Shown one piece after another: positions 1-5,322 of a stretch of 7,145 nt of DNA. The notes beneath the pieces were generated by a model, which was not told where the DNA came from, searched no databases, and saw only the letters and a program-made list of their open reading frames with translations. Source of the DNA: Pseudoflavonifractor sp964504285 (GTDB lineage Bacteria > Bacillota > Clostridia > Oscillospirales > Oscillospiraceae); NCBI GenBank assembly GCA_964504285.1, contig CAZDDZ010000113.1, positions 1 through 7,145 of the forward strand, read 5' to 3'. Both the position numbers and the translations under genes were made by a program. Position 1 is the first letter of the stretch. Each line of letters starts with the position of its first letter.

Positions 1-345
1 AAGCACCTCGTCGATCATGCCATTGTTGGCAGAGGAGAAAATGAGCTGAGCCCCGGAGTCGCAGGCGTCCAGCAGGGTAGATTTGTAGGCGGAGGGGTCG
101 GTGGGAAGCTCGATAAACTTTCCGTCAATGGGCAGTTCCTTCAGCGCCCGGTCAAATCCCTCGTAGGTGGCGTCGGCAATACCGGCGTCTCCCAGAGTGC
201 CGCCGATATAGGCGACCTTTAGCTTCTCGGTCGTGTCGGCAGGAGCGTTGCTCTCAGAGGGCGCAGCCCCCTGTGTTTTGCCGCAGGCGGTCAGCCCCGC
301 AATCATTGTCAGCGCCAGGAGCATTGCAAGCAGTCTTTTCTTCAT
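1..345 (-). CDS. BMP-family (PnrA/Med-like) ABC transporter substrate-binding lipoprotein, N-terminal part
   Basis: Partial gene: the first 115 codons are present and the reading frame is still open at the left edge. The start ATG is at 345-343, preceded by AGGAG seven bases upstream. Residues 1-21 are a lipoprotein signal peptide: a KKR n-region, a hydrophobic stretch, and the lipobox LTAC with the lipidated cysteine at position 21. A short Ser/Ala/Pro/Glu linker follows, then KVAYIGGTLGDAGIADATYEG (about residues 43-63). This resembles the beginning of the basic membrane protein family fold, where a beta strand is followed by a (N/I)D..YEG helix. Known members (PnrA/TmpC, BmpA, Med) are surface lipoproteins, and several bind purine nucleosides for an ABC importer whose ATPase and two permeases usually follow; here they would lie outside the left edge. 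The gene is divergent from the Crp/Fnr-type regulator at 529. BMP family is well supported; a nucleoside ligand is inference. Confidence 0.82.
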   Translation of the reverse strand, partial: MKKRLLAMLLALTMIAGLTACGKTQGAAPSESNAPADTTEKLKVAYIGGTLGDAGIADATYEGFDRALKELPIDGKFIELPTDPSAYKSTLLDACDSGAQLIFSSANNGMIDEVL

Positions 346-413
346 GTGAATTCTCCTTTTCCTTAGTTTTTATCAGGACCGTGGATTTTCTCCCCGGCTG
401 TCCCCGGACCATT

Positions 414-435
414 GCCAGCAGACCAATTTGCTGGC
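414..435. promoter_or_regulatory. Dyad in the divergent control region (candidate operator or leader hairpin)
   Basis: GCCAGCA (414-420) and TGCTGGC (429-435) are perfect 7-bp inverted arms around an 8-base centre. The dyad lies between the lipoprotein start (345) and the regulator promoter (458-485). It could be an operator for the leftward gene or a hairpin in its leader. On the plus strand it is followed by TTGTTTTG, but no plus-strand gene would need a terminator here. A direct repeat TCCCCGG (391-397, 401-407), with a 10-bp period, lies just beside it. No regulator can be assigned. Confidence 0.4.
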
Positions 436-451
436 TTGTTTTGCTCAGAAA

Positions 452-481
452 ACAATATTTACATGACCAAACTTTTGTGTA
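452..481 (-). promoter_or_regulatory. Weak candidate promoter for the leftward lipoprotein gene
   Basis: Read on the minus strand, TACACA (481-476) and TATTGT (457-452) are separated by 18 bases. Each matches the sigmaA consensus at 4 of 6 positions. Transcription would start near 445-440, just before the 414-435 dyad, and would overlap the -10 box of the divergent regulator promoter. This is the best candidate seen in the spacer but it is weak, and the real promoter may be elsewhere. Confidence 0.25.
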
Positions 482-485
482 TAAT
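458..485 (+). promoter_or_regulatory. sigmaA-type promoter of the Crp/Fnr-type regulator gene
   Basis: The -35 box TTTACA (458-463, 5 of 6 to consensus) and the perfect -10 box TATAAT (480-485) are separated by 16 bases. A transcript would begin around 491-493, giving a leader of roughly 37 bases before the ATG at 529. The perfect palindrome TTGATATCAA (485-494) covers the predicted start point, a typical place for a repressor or autoregulatory operator. Confidence 0.65.
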
Positions 486-494
486 TGATATCAA
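485..494. promoter_or_regulatory. Palindrome TTGATATCAA over the regulator transcription start
   Basis: This is a perfect 10-bp palindrome overlapping the last base of the -10 box and the predicted start site. Its half-site TTGAT is the same as that of the classical FNR box (TTGAT-N4-ATCAA), but the four-base spacer is absent, so it is not a canonical FNR site. It may be an autoregulatory site for the Crp/Fnr-type protein encoded just downstream. A 10-bp palindrome in AT-rich DNA can also occur by chance. Confidence 0.35.
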
Positions 495-528
495 AGGATA
501 AATTCACAACAAAAGGGAATGAACTGTT

Positions 529-1170
529 ATGAATACCACCCTCAAAGAGCTTGCCGCTCACGCGCCGGAACCCATCCGCAAAGAATTTCAGAACCATATT
601 TTTCAAAAAGGCGCTTTGATTTTGCCTTCAAAGAGCGGAGAGCAATTTTTTTACATTATAGGCTCCGGCGCAGTGGAGGTTCTGAAGGAATCATACAGCG
701 GTGCATTTATCTCGGTAAACACCTTTGAAGAAGGGAGCTTTTTCGGTGAAATCGAGCTATTCTGCCCGGAGCTTGCGCCCTATAAGGTTCGGGCAAAAAC
801 CAACTGCAGCCTGACCCTGGTTCCAAAGGAAACTGTATTTGCCTGGATGCAGACGGATTTTGCTATTACCCGTTTTATCTGTGAGACCTTTTCCAGGCGA
901 CTCTATTTTACATCAGACTCCATGTCACGCATTGCCATGCTGCCGCTCAAACAGCGCATTTTAGGCTGCATCCATGCCCAATACCATACCGGACAGCTTG
1001 CCTCTTTTACCAAGCAGCACCTGGTTTCCCAGACAAGAGCTCCCCTCAGAAGTGTGAACCGCATTCTGCGTGACTGCATCAACGAGGGCATCATTGCCTA
1101 TCGAAAAAAGACATTTATTGTTTTGGATGAAAAGACATTGGAAATCTACGCAAGAGAATACGAAATATAA
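529..1170 (+). CDS. Crp/Fnr-superfamily transcriptional regulator
   Basis: A complete 213-aa protein, normal for the family. Residues about 20-110 form a cyclic-nucleotide-binding-type beta roll, with GSGAVEVL (45-52), GSFFGEIEL (69-77) and VRAKTNC (87-93) recalling the phosphate-binding cassette and following strand of Crp. A dimer helix (about 105-135) leads to a C-terminal winged helix-turn-helix (about 138-205), with the recognition helix near APLRSVNRILRDC (171-183). The Arg-Ser pair that holds the cAMP phosphate in E. coli Crp is absent: the stretch between GE and VRAK reads IELFCPELAPYK. There is also no N-terminal cysteine cluster as in FNR, so the effector is unknown. The GEIEL stretch reminds me of YeiL-type members, which in E. 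coli sit beside nucleoside genes; that comparison is from memory. The start has AAGGGA ten bases upstream, slightly long spacing, and a good promoter at 458-485. The likely target is itself and the divergent lipoprotein gene. Confidence 0.88.
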   Translation: MNTTLKELAAHAPEPIRKEFQNHIFQKGALILPSKSGEQFFYIIGSGAVEVLKESYSGAFISVNTFEEGSFFGEIELFCPELAPYKVRAKTNCSLTLVPKETVFAWMQTDFAITRFICETFSRRLYFTSDSMSRIAMLPLKQRILGCIHAQYHTGQLASFTKQHLVSQTRAPLRSVNRILRDCINEGIIAYRKKTFIVLDEKTLEIYAREYEI

Positions 1171-1327
1171 AGAAATTTGGTGTTTAGCGGCAAATTCAGA
1201 ATACATTAAATTTTTGGTCAGCAATAAGGTCAATTGACCCATTTTGCATTTTTGCCTATTTTGCTAAAAAAAGAAATCAATTTTTGGAGGTTTTTTTAAC
1301 CTAAGCTTTTTAAAATCTACATTTGGA

Positions 1328-1386
1328 GAGACGATAACGCGGCTCTGCCCCAAACAGGCAGGACCGCATTATCGTCTCATTTTTTT
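1328..1386 (+). terminator. Strong Rho-independent terminator downstream of the regulator gene
   Basis: The arms GAGACGATAACGCGG (1328-1342) and CCGCATTATCGTCTC (1364-1378) pair with a single C/A mismatch. An inner stem CTGCC (1345-1349) / GGCAG (1357-1361) continues it to a 7-base loop, giving a hairpin of about 20 pairs. Seven T residues (1380-1386) follow on the plus strand. There is no T tract in the other orientation, so it works rightward. It lies 157 bases past the regulator stop codon, so that transcript would carry a long AT-rich 3' UTR. Confidence 0.8.
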
Positions 1387-1507
1387 GTATAAAATCATGT
1401 AAAAATTTTGTTTTATTTACAGTTTTAAATTATATTTACTATATCAAAATTTTATCTTTTTTTCCAAGGAATTTCTTGGTAATATTTTTACTATGATTTA
1501 TTTTAAA

Positions 1508-1625
1508 AGCTGCGGAAAAACGATGGTGCTTGAAGCTCTGAAAGCAAAACCCGGCCTTGGCGGCAGCCGTCTGCCGCCTTCCCTCACAAGCATTCTCAAG
1601 GGATTTCTCGTCATGTACAGCCCAC
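1508..1625. other. GC-richer island with perfect hairpin; possible repeat or gene remnant
   Basis: This stretch of about 118 bp is clearly richer in G+C than the AT-rich DNA on both sides. It contains the perfect hairpin GGCGGCAG (1559-1566) / CTGCCGCC (1571-1578) with a 4-base loop. No T run follows on either strand, so it is not a standard terminator. Open frames cross it on both strands, but neither has a believable start. It could be a dispersed intergenic repeat, a small RNA or a decayed gene; the sequence alone does not decide. Confidence 0.3.
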
Positions 1626-1676
1626 ATTGTATTTGTTTCAGTGCAAAAAATGTTTATAATTTGGTTTACTTATAGT

Positions 1677-1717
1677 AAAACCCCCTGATGTAGCCTGTTT
1701 TTCTACATCAGGGGGTT
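1677..1717 (-). terminator. Rho-independent terminator of the leftward operon (possibly bidirectional)
   Basis: The arms AACCCCCTGATGTAG (1679-1693) and CTACATCAGGGGGTT (1703-1717) are a perfect 15-bp inverted repeat with a 9-base loop. Read leftward, the stem ends in GGGGG followed by TTTT (complement of 1677-1680). Read rightward it is followed by TTCTTTG, so weak activity in that direction is also possible. It lies about 230 bp past the stop of the last operon gene, beyond the inverted-repeat element at 1751-1910. It directly adjoins a second palindrome, TTTACT-TAT-AGTAAA (1665-1679). Confidence 0.8.
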
Positions 1718-1750
1718 CTTTGTCCGGCCTACTTTTCCCATAATAGTTTA

Positions 1751-1910
1751 GAGCCTTTCTGAAAAGTCCATGCATCCGTTCTTTTGACAAAAATTTCGCC
1801 ATGCCGCACCGTTTTTCCTTGAAATCCGCCCAGGATTCCTGTGGAAAAATGGCTTGCCTGGCACAATTTCTGTTCCATATTCCGGACACAGCGACTTTTC
1901 AGAAACGCTC
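1751..1910. mobile_element. MITE-like element with ~20-bp terminal inverted repeats and flanking TA
   Basis: The left end TAGAGCCTTTCTGAAAAGTC (1749-1768) matches the reverse complement of the right end (1912-1893) at 19 of 20 positions, the only difference being at the seventh base. Taking out the outer TA gives a 160-bp element beginning GAGC and ending GCTC with TA on both sides, as a TA target duplication would leave. It has no transposase gene or convincing ORF, so it fits a non-autonomous element moved in trans or an internally deleted IS. TA duplication is typical of the IS630/Tc1-mariner group, but the TA could also belong to the inverted repeat itself. It lies between the operon's last stop codon (1946) and its terminator, and disrupts no gene. 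Confidence 0.6.
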
Positions 1911-1945
1911 TAGAAGCCGATGGGCACTTATTTTTTATCCTATAC

Positions 1946-2785
1946 TCAGCAGCTAATAAGCACTACCGCCAACGCAATTATGGCAGTGCCGTACAACTCT
2001 CTGCGACCTGGCTTTTCCCGGAAAACCAAAAAGTTAATGAGGTTTACACCCAGGATAACCATCGAGCTGTATACCGGAAAAACGATGTAGGCCGGCAGCA
2101 CCGCCGCCGCCCGCACCATGCAATAGGAAACCAGTTGATTGGGCAGTCCTACCAGCACCCCGCAGAGGACATCCCGGCGGGTAACGCTACGATTTTTAAT
2201 CAGCAGTAACACAGCACTCATTCCCAGAGAGAAAATAAAGGTACCCAAGACATATAGTTTCTGCAATTCCGGTGAACCGAACATATTGTACACCTTGGAA
2301 TTAAAGTCAATCAGTCCCCCGATTAAAAAAATCAGAAAGAGCCCGGCCGGCGAAGCAATCCGCGTGTCCGATTCTCGTTTACCGCCCAAATAGACAATGG
2401 CAAACACCGCAAGCCCCAGCCCCGCAGCTTGAAACAGACCCGGCTTCTCCCTAAAAAGCAAGATGGATAAGACTGTGGGAATAAGTATCCCCAATCGGTT
2501 AAAGGTGGTAGAAAGAGGCGCTCCGTTTTTTAGGATACTGAACTGCACCAGAAGCATACAGCTGACCATACAAGCCGCGTTAAAGAGTGAAAGCCCCAAC
2601 GCAAACCCCACGCCCTCACTGGCCAGGTCCGGTAACCTGCCACCCATAAGCAGCAGCGTTACTGCCACACCGGTCATGTAGTTAAAGACGGTCACCGCAT
2701 AGCGGTTGCCGCTGTGGCTTTCCGAGTGGCGCATAACAAAAATCATTGCAATATTGGCAGCGATGGTTAGAAGCAAGTCATTCAT
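1946..2785 (-). CDS. EamA/DMT-superfamily permease (10-TM drug/metabolite transporter)
   Basis: A complete 279-aa, very hydrophobic membrane protein, the usual size for a 10-helix DMT carrier. It shows the internal duplication of the EamA family: each half ends in the same cassette, LLFREKPGLFQAAGLGLAVFAI at about residues 108-129 and LVFREKPGRRELYGTAIIALAVV near the C-terminus, where each EamA repeat finishes. Such proteins work alone in the cytoplasmic membrane, exporting or importing small metabolites such as amino acids, nucleobases or sugar derivatives; the substrate cannot be predicted. The start ATG (2785-2783) overlaps the stop of the upstream deaminase gene as ATGA, which indicates translational coupling. 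GAGGAG lies about 11 bases before it. As the last gene of the operon, after two amidohydrolases, it may carry a substrate or deaminated product (inference). Confidence 0.85.
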   Translation of the reverse strand: MNDLLLTIAANIAMIFVMRHSESHSGNRYAVTVFNYMTGVAVTLLLMGGRLPDLASEGVGFALGLSLFNAACMVSCMLLVQFSILKNGAPLSTTFNRLGILIPTVLSILLFREKPGLFQAAGLGLAVFAIVYLGGKRESDTRIASPAGLFLIFLIGGLIDFNSKVYNMFGSPELQKLYVLGTFIFSLGMSAVLLLIKNRSVTRRDVLCGVLVGLPNQLVSYCMVRAAAVLPAYIVFPVYSSMVILGVNLINFLVFREKPGRRELYGTAIIALAVVLISC

Positions 2786-3801
2786 CTCTGTGCATACTCC
2801 TCTATCCGCCGCCGCAGCCGGTCTTTATCTTTTTCCGTGCAGAAGGCAATTTCGGCCGCATTGCGCACGATATTCAGCAAGTCCTTTGCTGCTATGTCAA
2901 ACTGCCGCGCCATAAGCAGGTACTCCCCCGTCAGTGTAATGCCAGACACTGCCGGGTCATCGGTGCAGATAGCACAGCGCGCGCCCATGGTCAAATAATC
3001 CCGAATATGGTAATCCTCCCAGCACCTGATAGCCTTTGTCTGCAAATTGCTGGTGGGGCATAGCTCCAGCCCAATTCCTTCTGCCGCCACCCGCCGGAGT
3101 AATGCCTGATCCCGGTATAAGCTGGTGGCATGGCCGATGCGCCTTGCCCCCAGGGCCAGTGCCGTCTCAATATTTGCGGGGGGCCCGGCCTCTCCGGCGT
3201 GGAGGGTAAGCGCAAGGCCGCCCGAGCGTGCCTGTTGGAGGGCCTCCGCGTGGATACTAAGGGGTACCGCCCCCTCCGGCCCTGCCACATCTACTCCCAC
3301 CAGCCGTGGGCTGTTTAGCCGAAGGGCGGCATTTACCAAAGCCAGATTTTCTTCCGGCTTGCTGGACAATCCCAAAATAAGAATGGCATTGGCAGGGACG
3401 CCCCAGCGCCGCTCTCCCGCTTCCAATCCAGCCAATACATGGGTGATGACCTCTGACTCGTCCATATCCGCCGTGGTTAAAAAGCCGGGTGCGAAGCGGA
3501 CCTCTAAGTAGATGAGGTTCTGCTCCGCCGCCTCCCGGACGGCCGCCTCCGCCGCCAATTTCAGCGTCTGTGGCGACTTCAGCAAGGGAGTCACATACTC
3601 AAACTTTTCCAAAAACTCCGGCAGGGAGGTGCAATCACCCGAAACCTCCAATCGCCTGCGTATGGCCTCCACGTCGCGCTCTCCCAAGATTTCTGCCAGC
3701 GTCTCCGGGCGTACGCCCCCCTCCAGGTGGTAGTGCAGGTCAATTTTGGGCATAGCCTTGATTGCGTGCTCCTGCTCCTTGGAAAGGGGTGGCAGCTCCA
3801 T
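2782..3801 (-). CDS. add: Adenosine deaminase-family aminohydrolase
   Basis: A 339-aa cytoplasmic zinc-dependent TIM-barrel enzyme, the normal bacterial Add length. All key motifs are present in order: KIDLHYHLEGG with metal ligands His23 and His25; the EVRFAP strand (100-105); TLHAGEAG with metal His201 and proton-donor Glu204; GHATSL with catalytic His224; CPTSNLQT (248-255); and CTDDPAVSGITLTGEY with metal Asp281 and Asp282. The family reaction is hydrolytic deamination of adenosine or deoxyadenosine to inosine or deoxyinosine. Relatives deaminate adenine or 6-aminodeoxyfutalosine, so the exact substrate is inferred. I chose the ATG at 3801-3799 because GGAGGG lies eight bases upstream and it forms TGATG with the stop of the preceding gene. 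A longer open frame to 3876 would lie inside that gene and carries an unlike N-terminal extension. The stop overlaps the DMT gene start by four bases. Confidence 0.88.
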   Translation of the reverse strand: MELPPLSKEQEHAIKAMPKIDLHYHLEGGVRPETLAEILGERDVEAIRRRLEVSGDCTSLPEFLEKFEYVTPLLKSPQTLKLAAEAAVREAAEQNLIYLEVRFAPGFLTTADMDESEVITHVLAGLEAGERRWGVPANAILILGLSSKPEENLALVNAALRLNSPRLVGVDVAGPEGAVPLSIHAEALQQARSGGLALTLHAGEAGPPANIETALALGARRIGHATSLYRDQALLRRVAAEGIGLELCPTSNLQTKAIRCWEDYHIRDYLTMGARCAICTDDPAVSGITLTGEYLLMARQFDIAAKDLLNIVRNAAEIAFCTEKDKDRLRRRIEEYAQR

Positions 3802-5294
3802 CAATAGTACCCTCCGTCTTGGCGCTGCCACTCCAAATCGAAACGCAGCTCCGGGTAGCGGCGAACCGCGCCCCACTGATGCGGAGCGTCCATAAACGCC
3901 TGCAGTCCGGCCCGGGCAAAGGTGGCCTGCGCCTCCCGCTCGGCGTCCAGCAAAAGCTGCCTTTCATCGCTTAGGCACAGGTCGCCGTTTTCCAGCAAAA
4001 CTCTGCCGTCCACCACCACATGGTCCACATCTCCCGAGCAGCCCAGCATTACCAGGCTGTCCACCAGGTTGGCCCTTGGGGTCATACGGGAGTTCATCAG
4101 GTTCACGGCAATAATGTCTGCCTTCTTCCCCTCCTCCAGAGAGCCGATATCATTATCCCAGCCGATAACCTGGGCGGCATCGATCGTGGTCATCTCCAGC
4201 AGCTTGTGAGGAGGCAGGTTCCACATGTCGTTGCCCGAAAAGGAGGAGTCGTCCTTATGCCGGTTTTGGGTCATGCGCATGCACTGGAACATGTCGGCAT
4301 TGCCCAAAATCTTGGGGCCGTCGCTACCGATGGCCACCTTCATGCCCATATGGAGCATGGGCAGTACCGGCGTTGTGGACTGAAAGGTAACACCAATATT
4401 GGTGCCCGTATCCTTCAGCGCCAAAATTTCGTCGAAGGAACAGCCCGCGCAGTGCTCCAGATGAACCCGCGGCCCCAGCAGGGGATTGGGCGCCTTGAGC
4501 ATGGTGTGGATAGAGCCGCCATAGCATTCGGTATGGATACGGGTATCATATTCGTTAGCCACCCGCCACAGCTCGTCCAGATGGTGCCGGTCAGCCGGAG
4601 AGAGCTCTCCGGGCAGCTTGTCGGCTGGTGTCGGGAAGGAGGGGCTCACCGACGGCAGCAGCCCGTAAGGAGCCACGAAGGCTCTGGTCCGGTCATCGTT
4701 TGCGTGGTTTAAGGTTGCAATGACCTGCTCCAGTGCGGCAATCATATCGTCATAACTCACGTCCCGCAGTGTGCGTTTTTCCCCCTCCCAGCGGCTAAAC
4801 TTGTGCGGATAGGGCGGGTGGCAGGGCCCGGTGCAGACTACCTCACGCACCCCCACCTCGGCGTAGCCCTTGGCGTGATTGATGGCGAAAATCGGGTCAT
4901 CGCAGCGGGTCTGGGCGCCAATGAAGCACACAGCAGTTGTCACGCCGGAGCGGAGTTTATCCAGTGCGCTCAGGCGTCCCTCATGGTACCAGTAGTCGTC
5001 GCTGGTATAGTGGTTATAGATGTGGGTAATGGCTGCCATCCAGTCGCTGGTATTGTTGAGTAAGCTCCCCCGGATAAGGCCGTGTCCGCCGTGGGAGTGG
5101 CTGTCGATAAATCCTGGCAGAATGGCGTGGTCGGTGCAGTCCACAGTTTTCTTTGCCTCAAAATGCGCCGCCTGGGCACTGCCGCCGATAAAGACGATAC
5201 GGTTGCCGGTAACGCCTACTGCACCGTCTTTAATGATGCGGCGCGTGGCATCCATGGTGATGACGGTCCCGTGGAGCAAAAGTAAATCCAGCAT
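3801..5294 (-). CDS. Amidohydrolase-superfamily hydrolase (SsnA/AtzA/TrzN-like)
   Basis: A complete 497-aa protein. It has the small beta-sandwich made from both termini (GTVITMDATRRIIKDGAV near 9-26; IGSLEEGKKADIIAV near 383-397; VDHVVVDGRVLLENG near 423-437) around a metal TIM barrel. Metal-site motifs are GFIDSHSHGGHGLIRG with His66 and His68, LEHC with His281, and IGSDG with Asp325. The strand-5 motif reads RIHTECYGG (252-260) instead of the usual His-x-x-Glu, an unusual feature. Relatives hydrolytically remove amino or chloro groups from nucleobases, triazines and similar heterocycles, or deaminate nucleosides; the substrate here is unknown, though the adjacent Add-type enzyme favours a purine or analogue (inference). 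The start ATG (5294-5292) has GAGGG eight bases upstream. The gap to the preceding permease gene is 28 bases, and the stop overlaps the next start as TGATG. At about 500 aa it is slightly longer than many family members, from a C-terminal tail after about residue 440. Confidence 0.85.
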   Translation of the reverse strand: MLDLLLLHGTVITMDATRRIIKDGAVGVTGNRIVFIGGSAQAAHFEAKKTVDCTDHAILPGFIDSHSHGGHGLIRGSLLNNTSDWMAAITHIYNHYTSDDYWYHEGRLSALDKLRSGVTTAVCFIGAQTRCDDPIFAINHAKGYAEVGVREVVCTGPCHPPYPHKFSRWEGEKRTLRDVSYDDMIAALEQVIATLNHANDDRTRAFVAPYGLLPSVSPSFPTPADKLPGELSPADRHHLDELWRVANEYDTRIHTECYGGSIHTMLKAPNPLLGPRVHLEHCAGCSFDEILALKDTGTNIGVTFQSTTPVLPMLHMGMKVAIGSDGPKILGNADMFQCMRMTQNRHKDDSSFSGNDMWNLPPHKLLEMTTIDAAQVIGWDNDIGSLEEGKKADIIAVNLMNSRMTPRANLVDSLVMLGCSGDVDHVVVDGRVLLENGDLCLSDERQLLLDAEREAQATFARAGLQAFMDAPHQWGAVRRYPELRFDLEWQRQDGGYY

Positions 5295-5322
5295 GGTAAA
5301 ATCCCTCTTTCTTTGCGCAATT

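Larger units (their letters stand above)
1171..1945. other. 775-bp convergent intergenic region without a convincing gene
   Basis: This spacer separates the 3' ends of the regulator gene (plus) and the operon's last gene (minus). 1171-1327 is very AT-rich; it holds the perfect palindrome GGTCAATTGACC (1228-1239), preceded by another GGTCA at 1216-1220, and three TTTTGC repeats near 1242-1265. Then come the rightward terminator (1328-1386), an AT-rich stretch with TTTACTAT at 1435 and 1487, a GC-richer island (about 1508-1625), the bidirectional-looking terminator (1677-1717) and the inverted-repeat element (1751-1910). Short open frames on both strands (for example 1493-1675 plus and 1439-1627 minus) have no convincing ribosome binding site and look like no protein family I recognise, so I do not call them genes. 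Confidence 0.7.

Noticed and set aside
1464..1479. CCAAGGAATTTCTTGG near-palindrome as a terminator
   Set aside because: The stem is weak and AT-rich. The following TAATATTTTT is not a clean T run, and the strong terminator at 1328-1386 already ends the regulator transcript.
1559..1578. GGCGGCAG/CTGCCGCC hairpin as a Rho-independent terminator
   Set aside because: There is no T tract directly after the stem on either strand.
1439..1627. Minus-strand 62-codon frame over the GC-richer island
   Set aside because: No convincing start signal. Composition changes along its length, and the C-terminal half is encoded by low-complexity AT-rich DNA. It is kept only as part of the island note.
1638..1889. 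Minus-strand 83-codon open frame through the inverted-repeat element and terminator
   Set aside because: It crosses both the element end and the terminator hairpin, has no clear ribosome binding site and shows no recognisable domain.
1171..1945. CRISPR array, tRNA or riboswitch in the convergent spacer
   Set aside because: There are no regularly spaced repeats, no cloverleaf and no known riboswitch core. The purine-riboswitch signature was considered because of the salvage theme but is not seen.
3802..3876. Longer deaminase reading with 25 extra N-terminal residues
   Set aside because: The extension lies inside the upstream hydrolase gene and is Arg/Gly/Pro-rich unlike Add proteins. The ATG at 3801 has a good ribosome binding site and forms TGATG with the upstream stop.
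4020..4712. Long plus-strand frame of 230 codons
   Set aside because: It is antisense to the hydrolase gene, whose catalytic motifs prove the minus frame. The plus frame has no family features.
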